A DNA stretch of 64,000 bases from Methanotrichaceae archaeon (GCA_013178225.1 JABLXE010000001.1:124001-188000), one strand, 5' to 3'. Positions 1 through 8,791 are shown, numbered from the stretch's first letter. Numbers and translations are program-made. Notes: generated by a model from the sequence alone, not told the origin.

Positions 1-111
1 GGCGATCTGTTCTGATACCGCCTGGACGATATCATCCGCCATCTTGATCCGTTCAGGGTTTTCATCCCACGAGGCTGCATATTTGTCGAAGTCCCTTTTT
101 TCGCTGCTCAT
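1..111 (-). CDS. Class I SAM-dependent methyltransferase, N-terminus only (cut by window edge)
   Basis: Only the first 37 codons lie in the window; the gene runs off its left end. It starts at an ATG whose complement is at 109-111, giving MSSEKRDFDKYAASWDENP and then a helix ending QAVSEQIA. The F-D-K-Y-A-A-S-W-D-x-N-P opening is typical of small class I methyltransferases that precede motif I, but motif I is outside the window. The family call is inference from this opening. The substrate cannot be named. Confidence 0.6.
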   Translation of the reverse strand, partial: MSSEKRDFDKYAASWDENPERIKMADDIVQAVSEQIA

Positions 112-188
112 GAGTTCACTCCGTGCACTTGGCTCCCAATCGATGATCGCTACATCTCGCTTGATTCTCGCGCTGCTTTCCCGGCAGC

Positions 189-638
189 TCAGAGCCTGGA
201 GGATGATCTCATCTTTTTGAGATATTCCTCTTTGGACAGACCCCGGATCTTCTTTAAGTTCTCTTTGACCTCGCGGCTGTGCTCACCCAACCACTCGAAC
301 CTATCGCAGCCGTCCAGATCTTCGCAGGAGCTGCACAGCTCCAGCCCCCTTTCCCGAGCGCAGATTCTGATGGCGCAGTCGGGAGGGCCACCCCCGTTCC
401 GGCATCCTTCACAGCGCGCGTACTTTTGCATCCATTTCAAGCCCCGATCCACAGAATCCCAGTCGATTTTCTCGCCCCCGGCAATTAAGGGAGCCCACAC
501 GGGAATCTGGCAATCGGCAATGTATTTTCGGGTCTGATCGGCGCTCTTGGCCACTTCGCCGTTTCCCAGAGGACATGCGCCGCAGATGACGCCGCACGGA
601 CCGACCTGATTCTCGATGCCAACCCAGGCCTCATTCAT
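189..638 (-). CDS. Cysteine-rich DUF3795-like protein
   Basis: A 149-residue soluble protein with about 12 cysteines. They cluster early (CGVICGACPLGNG, residues 15-27), in the middle (CEGCRNGGGPPDCAIRIC, about 76-93) and late (CSSCEDLDGC). The spacing matches the DUF3795 family, which is common in methanogens and anaerobes and probably binds zinc or an iron-sulfur cluster; its function is unknown. A TATA-like GCATAAATATTTT lies at about 660-672 on this strand, roughly 25 bases before the ATG, so the transcript may be leaderless. The next gene downstream is the cut-off methyltransferase. Confidence 0.7.
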   Translation of the reverse strand: MNEAWVGIENQVGPCGVICGACPLGNGEVAKSADQTRKYIADCQIPVWAPLIAGGEKIDWDSVDRGLKWMQKYARCEGCRNGGGPPDCAIRICARERGLELCSSCEDLDGCDRFEWLGEHSREVKENLKKIRGLSKEEYLKKMRSSSRL

Positions 639-806
639 GAAAGCAGCTAGTCGGTTCCAAAATATTTATGCATTCCTTCGGCCAACGGCGAGAAGTCCGG
701 GAAGAGCAACCCGGCACAGGCCCCGAACCTCAAGCATTGGAATTTTAGTTTGCCGTTGAGCTTTCAAAAACTTAAAAGGAAGAGCCCGTCTGTCGCTTTT
801 AGCCCT

Positions 807-2255
807 TCAATCCAGCTCCAGCATCTGCCAGATGGCCCCCATGTCCAGGTGCTCCTCGACGGTCCTGGCCAGGTCGTCGTATCCCTGGCCGGGCCTTGCG
901 GACTTCCGGGACAAGTTCTTCCGCTGGTAGAGATAATCCAGGAAACTGTTGCAGAAGTTCTGGTTCTCGAAGATCCCGTGCAGATAGGTGCCTATCACCC
1001 GTCCGCTCGCCGCCACTGCACCGTCATCCTCAAAGGCGGCCTCGTCTTTGGGCCAGGTCTTTCCCATGTGGATCTCGTAGCCGGATACCTCCTGGCCTTG
1101 AATCTTCTCCAGAATCGGTCCCCCGCCGGTAACCTTCTTGGTCACCTGAACCGTCCTCTTCTCGTAAAGATCGAAGCGCGTGGTGGCATCCAGAAGCCCC
1201 AGCCCGGGAATCGTGCCCGCGGTATCCTCAACTCCCGAATCCACGATCTCCTTTCCCAGGATCTGATAGCCTCCGCAAATTCCCAGCACCGGCGTGTCCT
1301 TCTGGGCCAGAATCTGGCGGTCCATTCCCTTCTCTCGCATCTCGGCCAGATCCGATACGGTGTTCTTGGTGCCGGGGATGATGATTGCATCCGGCTGGCC
1401 GAGGTCTTCAGACAGCCCCACGTAGCGCACGTGAGCGGATCTCTCCAGCGGCTCGAAGTCGGTGAAGTTGCTGATGCGGGGAAGCTTAATGACCGCGATC
1501 TCCACCAGCGCCTCCTCAGACCGGGACCTCTTGTCTCCCAGGGAGACCGAGTCCTCAGAGGGAATGGCCAGGTCAAGATAGGGAAGAACTCCCAAAACGG
1601 GGATTCCGGTCAGATTCTTCAGGTCTTCCAGGCCTGACTGCAGGATGGCGGGGTCGCCGCGGAACTTGTTTATGACCAATCCCCTGACCAGGGGTCGGAT
1701 ATCCTCCGGCAGGAGCTGAACCGAGCCGAAGAGGCTGGCAAAGACGCCACCGCGCTCGATATCTCCCACCAGGATGATTGGAGCCTGCAGATGCCGGGCC
1801 ACGTAGATGTTGGCGATATCGCGGTCGAAGAGGTTGATCTCTGCCGCTCCACCCGCGCCTTCGACCACGATGTAGTCGTACTCCTTTTCCAGCTCTTTTA
1901 TGGAGCTGTCCACGGCCTCTTTCAGGCTCTCGATGTCCTTGTAGTACTGCTCTGCGGATTTGTCGAACCTGGGCCGGCCGAGGACTATGACCTGTGAAGT
2001 GCGGTCTCCCTTGGGCTTCAGCAGTATGGGGTTCATGAACTCCGTAGGCCGGGTCCGGGCGGCCCAGGCCTGCACCGCCTGGGCGATCCCGATCTCAGAG
2101 CCGTTGTCAGTTACCCAGGAGTTAAGGCTCATGTTCTGCGATTTGAAAGGAGCCACGCGGAGGCCGCGGTTGGATAACATTCGACATAGCGCGGCCACCA
2201 GCGTGCTCTTGCCGGAGTGCGAAGTGGTGCCCAGAACCACGATGAACTTGCTCAA
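807..2255 (-). CDS. cobQ: Cobyric acid synthase (adenosylcobyrate a,c-diamide amidotransferase)
   Basis: Uses glutamine and ATP to amidate four carboxyls of the corrin ring in cobamide synthesis; methanogens need cobamides for methyl transfer. The N-terminal half is a dethiobiotin-synthetase-like P-loop domain (GTTSHSGKST, then KSQNMSLNSWV). The C-terminal half is a class I glutamine amidotransferase with the nucleophile Cys in LGICGGYQILG and the His in YLHGIFEN. I chose TTG at 2255 over an upstream GTG at 2288. It gives the family-like start SKFIVVLGTTSHSGKS and follows an AGGCAGGA sequence, while a TATA-like GTGATATATC at about 2295-2305 lies too close to the GTG. Length, 482 residues, is normal. 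It stands alone, without other cobalamin genes nearby. Confidence 0.93.
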   Translation of the reverse strand: MSKFIVVLGTTSHSGKSTLVAALCRMLSNRGLRVAPFKSQNMSLNSWVTDNGSEIGIAQAVQAWAARTRPTEFMNPILLKPKGDRTSQVIVLGRPRFDKSAEQYYKDIESLKEAVDSSIKELEKEYDYIVVEGAGGAAEINLFDRDIANIYVARHLQAPIILVGDIERGGVFASLFGSVQLLPEDIRPLVRGLVINKFRGDPAILQSGLEDLKNLTGIPVLGVLPYLDLAIPSEDSVSLGDKRSRSEEALVEIAVIKLPRISNFTDFEPLERSAHVRYVGLSEDLGQPDAIIIPGTKNTVSDLAEMREKGMDRQILAQKDTPVLGICGGYQILGKEIVDSGVEDTAGTIPGLGLLDATTRFDLYEKRTVQVTKKVTGGGPILEKIQGQEVSGYEIHMGKTWPKDEAAFEDDGAVAASGRVIGTYLHGIFENQNFCNSFLDYLYQRKNLSRKSARPGQGYDDLARTVEEHLDMGAIWQMLELD

Positions 2256-2362
2256 GTCTATCCTGCCTCGGAAGAGCCTTTCCTGCACGGGCGATATATC
2301 ACTTTCGGAGAGTTAACGCAACTTCAGATGAACTCGGGGAGAGATGAGAGCGAAGGTGGGGA

Positions 2363-2659
2363 TTAGCCGAACATGGCCCCCATTCCGGCCTCTGCCGCCT
2401 CCGCCTCATCGCGGAAGGCCTTCAACAGCTTATCGCTGGACTCGCCTTCGAGCGGCTTGGCCGGAGATTCGGTCAGTAGCACCTTGGCCTCTTCTGCCAC
2501 TTCGTCTCGAGCCTTGATGTACATGCAGAAGCCATCCTGGTCCAGACCCATGTTCCGGCACTCTCTGACCGTCGGTCCCACTCTCTTGAAGAACTCCTCT
2601 TCCAGGAGCTTCTTCATCGCCTTTTCGCTATCAAGGCCGTACGTGTAAACCAGTTCCAT
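2363..2659 (-). CDS. Conserved hypothetical protein, 98 residues
   Basis: A small, soluble, mostly helical and acidic protein (MELVYTYGLDSEKAMKKLL at the start, MGAMFG at the end) with two cysteines (VRECRNMGLDQDGFC). I do not recognise a family. An in-frame start at 2713 would overlap the upstream small gene. The ATG at 2659 is preferred because it lies 14 bases after that gene's stop and follows GGGACGG. It is the last gene of the minus-strand cluster that begins with L18e and is probably co-transcribed with the gene before it. The C-terminal Ala/Glu-rich helix may be a protein-protein contact. Confidence 0.6.
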   Translation of the reverse strand: MELVYTYGLDSEKAMKKLLEEEFFKRVGPTVRECRNMGLDQDGFCMYIKARDEVAEEAKVLLTESPAKPLEGESSDKLLKAFRDEAEAAEAGMGAMFG

Positions 2660-2673
2660 GTAATCGCCCGTCC

Positions 2674-2865
2674 CTAGAGATCCTGCTTGGCTTTCTGCAG
2701 CATCTCGGTACACTTATCCATAAGCTCTGCTGCTTCCTGTATGTCCCGGGCAGCAGCCTCGCTGATCTCCTTGATCTGCAAAGCCCTCTCCCGGAAGGAT
2801 TTACTGTGGCTCTGATTGTGCTCGATCCAGTGCTCCAGCAGGTGTTCCGCCTCGTTTTTCAGCAA
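2674..2865 (-). CDS. Small helical protein with HWxxHNxxH motif
   Basis: A 63-residue, fully helical protein. Near its N-terminus it has HLLEHWIEHNQSHSKSF, four histidines spaced to line one helix face, followed by a charged amphipathic helix (EAAARDIQEAAELMDKC). The histidine pattern suggests a metal or cofactor contact; this is inference. It sits 12 bases after the prenyl synthase gene and 14 before the 98-residue protein, so the three are likely one transcript. No function is assigned. Confidence 0.6.
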   Translation of the reverse strand: MLKNEAEHLLEHWIEHNQSHSKSFRERALQIKEISEAAARDIQEAAELMDKCTEMLQKAKQDL

Positions 2866-2877
2866 ACTAATCCACTC

Positions 2878-3840
2878 CTAATATCTTCGACTGATCATAT
2901 AATCGGCAAGGCTCAGCAAGAATGACCTGGCGGGCGAATCCGGCAGCACCTCAAGAGCGCCCTTTCCGTCTTTTACCAGGTTCAGGGCCCGGGCCCGAGC
3001 GTATTTTATGGACCCGCTCTCCTCCAGGGCGGCAATTCCCTTCTCGATCTCTTCGTCGCTGGCATTGCGGTTTCCAAAAGCGTCTATGGATGCCCCATTC
3101 CCGCGAGCATGGATCATGATCAGGGTCTTCTTCCCCTCCACCAGATCCCCGCCCCGTCTCTTCCCCAGCACCTCCACCGGAGCGGTCAGGTCCAGCACGT
3201 CGTCCTGGATCTGAAATCCCATGCCGGTAAGCCTGCCGAATTTGTCCAGGCCCCGCACGACCTCGGTCGAGGCACCGGCCAGGACCCCACCCATGCTGGC
3301 CGAGGCACCGTAGAGTACACCGGTCTTCTTCTCGATCATCTCCATGTACTCCCCTTCGGCCACGTCTTCCCGGTGCTCGAACTCCAGGTCCAGCCACTGG
3401 CCCTCGCATATCTCGGTGCAGGTCCGCGAGAGGACGTTCATGGCCTTCAGCAGGTGCTGCGGCTGTGCCGGCGTTGTTCCCAGGACCTCAAATGCCTTGG
3501 AGTAGAGCGTGTCTCCCGCCAGTATGGCTCCGGACAGTCCCCACAGCTTGTGTACGGAGGGACGGCCTCTGCGAAGGTCGGCGTTATCCATGATATCGTC
3601 ATGGATCAGGGTGAAGTTGTGAACCAGCTCGATGGATACCGCTGCTGGAACCAGAGCCTTTGCATCTCCGCCCGCGGCCTCCGCCGCCAGGAGCAGCATC
3701 GAGGGCCTGAGCCTCTTTCCCCCGGCATCCACCAGATGCCTGCCGGCTTCGTAAAGCCCTTTGGGGTGATCTATGGGCAGAAGTTCCTCGATGGCCCGGG
3801 AGATCAGGGCGGCACGCTTTCCCAGCTCTTTGTCAATCAT
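2878..3840 (-). CDS. idsA: Polyprenyl diphosphate synthase (geranylgeranyl/farnesyl type)
   Basis: Condenses isopentenyl diphosphate with allylic diphosphates to make the C15-C20 chains of archaeal ether lipids. Both aspartate-rich motifs are present: FARM in LIHDDIMDNADLRRGRP (about residues 80-95) and SARM in GFQIQDDVLD (about 212). The GGKRLRP motif is near residue 40. Length 320 fits the family. It lies directly after RNase J (10-base gap) and downstream of fni, ipk and mvk, so precursor supply and chain elongation share one transcription unit. Chain length cannot be read with certainty. Confidence 0.92.
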   Translation of the reverse strand: MIDKELGKRAALISRAIEELLPIDHPKGLYEAGRHLVDAGGKRLRPSMLLLAAEAAGGDAKALVPAAVSIELVHNFTLIHDDIMDNADLRRGRPSVHKLWGLSGAILAGDTLYSKAFEVLGTTPAQPQHLLKAMNVLSRTCTEICEGQWLDLEFEHREDVAEGEYMEMIEKKTGVLYGASASMGGVLAGASTEVVRGLDKFGRLTGMGFQIQDDVLDLTAPVEVLGKRRGGDLVEGKKTLIMIHARGNGASIDAFGNRNASDEEIEKGIAALEESGSIKYARARALNLVKDGKGALEVLPDSPARSFLLSLADYMISRRY

Positions 3841-3850
3841 AATCTCATCC

Positions 3851-5191
3851 TCAATCGATCAGTAGCTCTTGGCCGTTCCTCACCAGGTGAACGTTGGAGC
3901 CCAGGCTGTAACCTGTCTCCTCGGCAATCATAAGATAGTTTCCGTGAGACACTAAGTTTCCGTGGCTGGGGATTACGTGCTCGGGGTTGATCATGCGCAA
4001 AAGCTCCCAGTGATCCTCGCGGCAGGCATGGCCGGAGACGTGCACGTTGTCGTAGATGCGGGCTCCGCGCATCTTCAGCTTGGTCTCGACTGTTGCCCGG
4101 TTGGACATATTGAGGGGCTGGGGGATGATTCCGGCCGAGAAGACGACCCTATCGCCGGACTCGATGCTGAAGTCGGTCTCCCCGTTGGCCACGCGGCTGA
4201 GAATTGCGCCCGGCTCTCCCTGATGGCCGGTCATGATGGGCAGATACTTGTCCTTGCCTTCAGATATGATCCTCTTCAGGGCCTTGTCGACGGACTTCCT
4301 CCGGCCGAAGACGGCCACATCATCTTTGCAGGCGTAGCCGGCCCGAATGGCGGTGTTCCAGTACTTATCCATGCTCCTTCCCAGAAGAACCGGCTTTCTA
4401 TCCATTTTATGCGCCGCCTCGATGATGGCCTTGATCCTGGCAATGTGAGACGAAAAGGTAGTAACCAGTATGCCCGAACGGCTCTCCTCGGTGCCTATAA
4501 GCGCATCCCAGACCAGATCCTTAGCGATCTGCTCCGATGGAGTCTTTCCCGAGATTCCGGCGTTGGTGGTCTCGGTGATGAGAGCCAGGACACCTTCCCT
4601 TCCCAGAGCCCTCAGCCTGGCGAAATCAGGCGGCTCGCCCAGGGTTGGCGACCGGTCGATCTTGAAGTCGTTGGCATAGAGTATGGTGCCGCGATCGGTG
4701 TGAATGGCGATGAAAACGGCATCCACAATGCTGTGCTGAACGCGTATGAACTCGAGCTCGATCTCCTCGGTCACCCGGAAGCGCCCTCCAGCGGGCATGG
4801 CCCTCACCGGGTTGTTCACGCTGAAGATCCTTTCCGATTTTATCTCCTGGTTGATGAGGTCTGCCGTAAACGGCGTAGCCACAATCGGGGCCCGGTATTT
4901 GTAGGCCAGCTTGGATATGGCTCCGATGTGGTCCAGATGTCCGTGCGTGCAGGCAATAGCCCTCACTTTTCCGTCTATACTCTGCATGATGCTGTCGTTG
5001 GGTATGGCGCCCATGGCGATCAGATCGGAGGCGTGCAGCGACTCGACATCGGTGTCCTCGTGTATTTGCACCCGGTCCAGCCGCACTCCCATGTCCATTA
5101 CTACGATGTCTTTTCCGATCCGGATCGCGGTCATGTTGCGGCCCACTTCGTTGTACCCGCCGACTGCGATGATTGATATATCTCTTGACAT
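3851..5191 (-). CDS. rnj: Archaeal ribonuclease J (beta-CASP metallo-beta-lactamase)
   Basis: A zinc-dependent 5'-to-3' exoribonuclease of the archaeal RNase J group, acting on RNA decay and processing. The metal motif is CTHGHLDHIG (about residue 80). Later metal and beta-CASP signatures include LYANDFKIDRSP, a glutamate after LITETTNAG, GHQGEPGAIL and the C-terminal VSGHACREDH. Length 446 is typical for archaeal RNase J, which lacks the bacterial C-terminal extension. It lies between fni (3-base gap) and the prenyl synthase (10-base gap) in the isoprenoid part of the supercluster, a conserved archaeal arrangement. Confidence 0.93.
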   Translation of the reverse strand: MSRDISIIAVGGYNEVGRNMTAIRIGKDIVVMDMGVRLDRVQIHEDTDVESLHASDLIAMGAIPNDSIMQSIDGKVRAIACTHGHLDHIGAISKLAYKYRAPIVATPFTADLINQEIKSERIFSVNNPVRAMPAGGRFRVTEEIELEFIRVQHSIVDAVFIAIHTDRGTILYANDFKIDRSPTLGEPPDFARLRALGREGVLALITETTNAGISGKTPSEQIAKDLVWDALIGTEESRSGILVTTFSSHIARIKAIIEAAHKMDRKPVLLGRSMDKYWNTAIRAGYACKDDVAVFGRRKSVDKALKRIISEGKDKYLPIMTGHQGEPGAILSRVANGETDFSIESGDRVVFSAGIIPQPLNMSNRATVETKLKMRGARIYDNVHVSGHACREDHWELLRMINPEHVIPSHGNLVSHGNYLMIAEETGYSLGSNVHLVRNGQELLID

Positions 5192-5194
5192 GAT

Positions 5195-6274
5195 TTACTC
5201 TCTATAAGCAGAAAACTTTCTGGTGTCGAAACCGCGCTGTTCAAGCCACTCCCTGGTCTTTCCCAGGATTACGAGAGGCGACTTCTGCAGATCCGGGATA
5301 TTCCGGCACCCGGTGAGAAACATAGCTGTTCTCAGAGCCCGGACGAAGTCCTTTAGGACGGCTACCGTATCCTCTTTGCTTTTGGTGGCAGGATAGAGCA
5401 GCGGAAGCGCAATTCCGGCCATCGATCCGCCCAGTGCCAGGCACCTGGCCACGTCCAGGCCGCTGCGCACTCCACCCGAGCCGATGACCTGAGCCCCTGC
5501 CGATCTGCATTCCACGATGCTGGCGGGGGTTGGAATTCCCCATTCCCAGAAAAGACGCCCCATCCGGGCCGACTCCGTGTCCCCGGCTTCCTCGCCCCGG
5601 TAGGCCTCTACCCCCGACCAGCTGGTCCCGCCAGTTCCAGAGACATCCATTATCTTAACTCCTGCAGAAATCAGATCTTCAGCCGCTTCTCGGGATATTC
5701 CGGCGCCGGTCTCCTTCACGATGATCGGGATGCCGCCATCCGATGCCGATGAAAGGGCCTCTATCACGCCCTTCGCGTCCCGGTCGCCCTCCGGCTGAAC
5801 GCTCTCCTGCAGGAAGTTGAGGTGCACTGCTATGGCATCGGCTTCGATCATCTCCGCCAGCCTTTCCAGCACCTTTGGCCCGGACCTCTGCAGCTGCACA
5901 GCGCCTATGTTTCCGATGATCGGCACGTCTGGGGCTGCGTCTCTTACCAGGGAGAACGTCTCCACCTGTCTCGGATCTTCGAGAGCCGCCCTCTGTGATC
6001 CGACTCCCATGGCCAGGCCCATCTCCTGGGCCGCCCGGGCCAGGTTCAGGTTGATCTCACGGGTGTCGGGATGGCCGCCGGTCATCCCGGTGATGATAAT
6101 TGGTGCCTTTAAGCGATATCCCAGAAACCGGCAGGAGGTTTCGATCTCACCTTCGCAGATCTCGGGCAGAGCCCTGTGGATGAGCAGTACGTCTTCAAAG
6201 GGCCTGGACGAAGCCTCCACCGGCTTTTCCAGACAGATTCTGATGTGATCCAGTTTCCTGCGGGATGTAGTCAT
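5195..6274 (-). CDS. fni: Type 2 isopentenyl-diphosphate delta-isomerase
   Basis: An FMN- and NAD(P)H-dependent enzyme interconverting isopentenyl and dimethylallyl diphosphate. It is a TIM-barrel protein with ITGMTGGHPDTREIN near residue 58, GVGSQRAALEDP near 92, the substrate region NFLQESVQPEGD, and the FMN phosphate site SGGVRSGLD followed by ALGGS. Its 359 residues are normal. The start overlaps the stop of isopentenyl phosphate kinase by 4 bases (ATGA), which points to translational coupling with the enzyme that makes its substrate. Confidence 0.95.
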   Translation of the reverse strand: MTTSRRKLDHIRICLEKPVEASSRPFEDVLLIHRALPEICEGEIETSCRFLGYRLKAPIIITGMTGGHPDTREINLNLARAAQEMGLAMGVGSQRAALEDPRQVETFSLVRDAAPDVPIIGNIGAVQLQRSGPKVLERLAEMIEADAIAVHLNFLQESVQPEGDRDAKGVIEALSSASDGGIPIIVKETGAGISREAAEDLISAGVKIMDVSGTGGTSWSGVEAYRGEEAGDTESARMGRLFWEWGIPTPASIVECRSAGAQVIGSGGVRSGLDVARCLALGGSMAGIALPLLYPATKSKEDTVAVLKDFVRALRTAMFLTGCRNIPDLQKSPLVILGKTREWLEQRGFDTRKFSAYRE

Positions 6275-7023
6275 CTGCTCCTCACCACCCGGGTTCCCAG
6301 TTCCTCTCCACTCAGCGCTCTGGTGATGTTCCCGGCGATTCCGGCATTGAATATTACCGAGGAGGTGCCGGACTCTGCCAGCTCTAAAAGCTCCAGGAGC
6401 TTGCCCCTCATGCCGCCGGTCACATCTATGCCGGAGCCCTTGCCAAGATGCGCGTCTATCCTGGGCAGGTCTTCTCTGCTGATTACCGGCAGGACCTCTC
6501 CCTGAAACAGCACGCCGTCCACGTTGGTTCCTACAGCTATAACTTCGGCCCGAAGAGCCCTGGCCAGATACGGCACCAGCTGATCTCCGGAGACAATTCC
6601 CGCCTGACGCGTTTTGTCCATGGCCACATCTCCGTGCAGCACCGGCAAAAGCCCGTCCTTCACCATTTCTTCGATCGGGGAGACCGGCATCTGCTCAATT
6701 CTTCCCTCCCTCAGGAGGACTCCGGAGAAGGGGTGAACCGGAACGGCGTATAGACCGGCCTCAACCAGAGCCTCCACTACCAGCCGGTTCAGTTTGACCA
6801 CCGATTGATGGGTGACCCTGAGTCCTTCCGGGCTGAACCTATCGGGCAGGCCGTACTTCTTCGCAGGTGCGTGTCCGAAGGACCCGGCTCCATGAACCAG
6901 AACCAGATCGGAGGCCGCAGCTGCGATCTCTCTTGCCAACCGCTCAATCTCATCCATCCGGGCACATTGCGGCCGGGTCTTGTCGGTCAGGATGCTTCCG
7001 CCGATCTTGAGAACACTGGTCAT
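6271..7023 (-). CDS. ipk: Isopentenyl phosphate kinase
   Basis: Phosphorylates isopentenyl monophosphate to the diphosphate, the last step of the archaeal alternative mevalonate route. It is an amino-acid-kinase fold of 250 residues. The N-terminal LKIGGSILTDK carries the catalytic Lys, and LVHGAGSFGHAPAKKYG contains the family-specific His in GAGSFGH. SGDQLVPYLA and TNVDGVLF follow, and DVTGGMRGKLLELLEL is near the C-terminus. It sits 7 bases after mevalonate kinase and overlaps fni by 4 bases, so pathway order and gene order agree. Confidence 0.95.
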   Translation of the reverse strand: MTSVLKIGGSILTDKTRPQCARMDEIERLAREIAAAASDLVLVHGAGSFGHAPAKKYGLPDRFSPEGLRVTHQSVVKLNRLVVEALVEAGLYAVPVHPFSGVLLREGRIEQMPVSPIEEMVKDGLLPVLHGDVAMDKTRQAGIVSGDQLVPYLARALRAEVIAVGTNVDGVLFQGEVLPVISREDLPRIDAHLGKGSGIDVTGGMRGKLLELLELAESGTSSVIFNAGIAGNITRALSGEELGTRVVRSR

Positions 7024-7030
7024 GGGCTTT

Positions 7031-7984
7031 CTAGTCCTCCAGCCTCAAGCCCTGGCAGCCGGTCCTGACCAAAAAGGCCCGGCCTTTGGCCTGCTCTAAG
7101 GCTACAGCCATCGGCGTCCTGCCCTCGGGACCCGGAAGTGCTATCATGCACCCCCCTCCACCGGCACCGGTGATCTTGGCTCCCAGCGCCCGGCCCGGCC
7201 CCCTGGCCGCATACACCAGCTCGGACAGCTCTCTGCTGCCAACGCCTATGGCCTCCAGCAAGCCGTGGTTCACGTTCATCAGCTCTCCCAGAGCCGCAAG
7301 ATCTTGTTCGCGGATCAGCTGAACGGCCCGGGATGATGCGGCCCCGATGGACTGAAAGATGGGGCCGACGATCTCAGGATAAAGAGCGTAAAGCCGCTGG
7401 ACCTTCTGCACCTCGGACCTGGTATCATGTGGTTTCTCGGTGTATCCGATCACCAGCTCCAGTGCCGGCAGGTCAATTGGCCGGGCCGTCTTCGATACCG
7501 TGCAATAGCCGCCGAAGGTGGAGAGCGCAGTATCCATAGGGCTTCCGAGGCCCATTTGCACCGTCTTCTCGATCCGGTGGGCGCAATCGGCGATCTCCTG
7601 CAAGGAGAGGCTCAGGCCCAGGTGTTCGTTTAGGGCTCCGATGGTGGCAACAACCGTTGCCGCGGACGATCCCAGACCGGATGCAAGCGGTATCTCCGAG
7701 CGGACCTCCACCCTGAGATCCTGGGCCTGGAACTCCTCCAGGGCCGCGCGCACGTATCTGGTGGCGAATGCTGCCCGGTCCGAACGGACCCTTCCGGAAT
7801 GAACGTCCAGAGAAAATCCTTGAAGCGTGAGGTTGCCGGCCACGATCTCCAGGCCACCGGCAGAATCGTTCACCAACACCTTCGTGCGCAGGTCAACGGC
7901 CGCGCCGAGGGCGGAAAATCCGGATACAACGGCGTGCTCTCCGAAGAGGATGACCTTGCCGGGAGCTGATGCCGCGGTCAGAAT
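7031..7984 (-). CDS. mvk: Mevalonate kinase, apparently starting at ATT
   Basis: A GHMP kinase that phosphorylates mevalonate. The ATP-binding motif LASGLGSSAATV lies near residue 97, the C-terminal GHMP motif GAKITGAGGGGCMIAL near 270, and the conserved N-terminus reads SAPGKVILFGEHAVV. That N-terminus lies upstream of the first GTG (7879), so a start at 7879 would remove a conserved strand and the substrate site. Between it and the in-frame stop of the preceding gene there is no ATG, GTG or TTG, only ATT (complement 7982-7984) followed by CTG. AAGGGGG lies 6 bases before the ATT. I place the start at ATT (317 residues); CTG at 7981 is the alternative. The gene follows MEMO by 12 bases and precedes ipk. 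Confidence 0.85.
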   Translation of the reverse strand: MLTAASAPGKVILFGEHAVVSGFSALGAAVDLRTKVLVNDSAGGLEIVAGNLTLQGFSLDVHSGRVRSDRAAFATRYVRAALEEFQAQDLRVEVRSEIPLASGLGSSAATVVATIGALNEHLGLSLSLQEIADCAHRIEKTVQMGLGSPMDTALSTFGGYCTVSKTARPIDLPALELVIGYTEKPHDTRSEVQKVQRLYALYPEIVGPIFQSIGAASSRAVQLIREQDLAALGELMNVNHGLLEAIGVGSRELSELVYAARGPGRALGAKITGAGGGGCMIALPGPEGRTPMAVALEQAKGRAFLVRTGCQGLRLED

Positions 7985-7996
7985 GCTCTGCCCCCT

Positions 7997-8791
7997 TCAG
8001 GTGAAGACCATCGCTCCGTAGCCCACCACCTGGCTGTAGTCACCAACTACATCGCCGCTGGTGGCATAACGCAGAAGCTTGCCGCTGGTGGCACCGAGGG
8101 CTTTTGCCGCGCTGATGGTGGCCGCAATTGGACCGTAACCGCATGCTGAGGCATTTAGATTGTAGACGCGAGAGTAGAGCTTGGGAATATCCAGGTTCAG
8201 GATGGCTTCGATCAGCTGAGCATCGATTCTGCGGGCGACGTCCTGAGGCTCATAATGCGTGAAGTCGCTGCTGGCAATGACGATCGCATTCCGGTGCAGA
8301 GTTGAGATCGCCCGTCCCAGCTCGCGTCCCACCTCTTCTGCAGTTTCTTCATCCTGCAGCCCCATGGCTATGGGCAGAATCTTGAAGCTCTCAAGCCTGC
8401 TCTGCAGGAAGGGGATCTGAACCTCTATGGAATGCTCCATCCGGTGGGCGGTCTCGTCGTAATCTATGATCGTCCCTGCCAGAGCGTCTGCCAGCTCCTG
8501 ATCCACCTCAACCGTCCCCAGAGGTGTTCTCCAGGAATCGCGCGACAGTGCTACTGGTGCCCCCAGGCCGTGATGGTTGGGGCCGAGGATCACCACCGTG
8601 TCCCTCTCCGGCAGGCGCGAGTAGACCTCTGCCGCCACCCGGCCGGAGTAAACGTAGCCTGCATGGGGAACCACAGCTCCCAAGATGGGCAGCTCTTCGC
8701 CGTCTGCCTCTCTGAACATCTCTTCCAGCTGGCGGCTCAGCTCCTCTGGCGAACGGGGATAGAACTGACCTGCAACAGCCGGGTTTCGCAT
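7997..8791 (-). CDS. MEMO1 family protein
   Basis: A 264-residue MEMO-family protein, structurally like class III non-heme iron dioxygenases. It shows RNPAVAGQFYP at the N-terminus, VVPHAGYVYSGRVAAEVY, ILGPNHHGLG, MEHSIEVQIPFL and IASSDFTHYE. Members occur in nearly all archaea, often beside AMMECR1 and radical SAM genes or, as here, next to mevalonate-pathway genes. The biochemical role is not established. It lies between S2 (3-base gap) and mevalonate kinase (12-base gap) in one minus-strand unit. Confidence 0.93.
   Translation of the reverse strand: MRNPAVAGQFYPRSPEELSRQLEEMFREADGEELPILGAVVPHAGYVYSGRVAAEVYSRLPERDTVVILGPNHHGLGAPVALSRDSWRTPLGTVEVDQELADALAGTIIDYDETAHRMEHSIEVQIPFLQSRLESFKILPIAMGLQDEETAEEVGRELGRAISTLHRNAIVIASSDFTHYEPQDVARRIDAQLIEAILNLDIPKLYSRVYNLNASACGYGPIAATISAAKALGATSGKLLRYATSGDVVGDYSQVVGYGAMVFT

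Noticed and set aside
750-1637. Long plus-strand frame opposite cobQ
   Set aside because: It is a mirror of the cobQ coding sequence, which has complete domain motifs on the minus strand.
3962-5176. 404-codon plus-strand frame opposite RNase J
   Set aside because: It lies wholly over RNase J, has no ribosome-binding site or family motif, and arises from the codon bias of the real gene.
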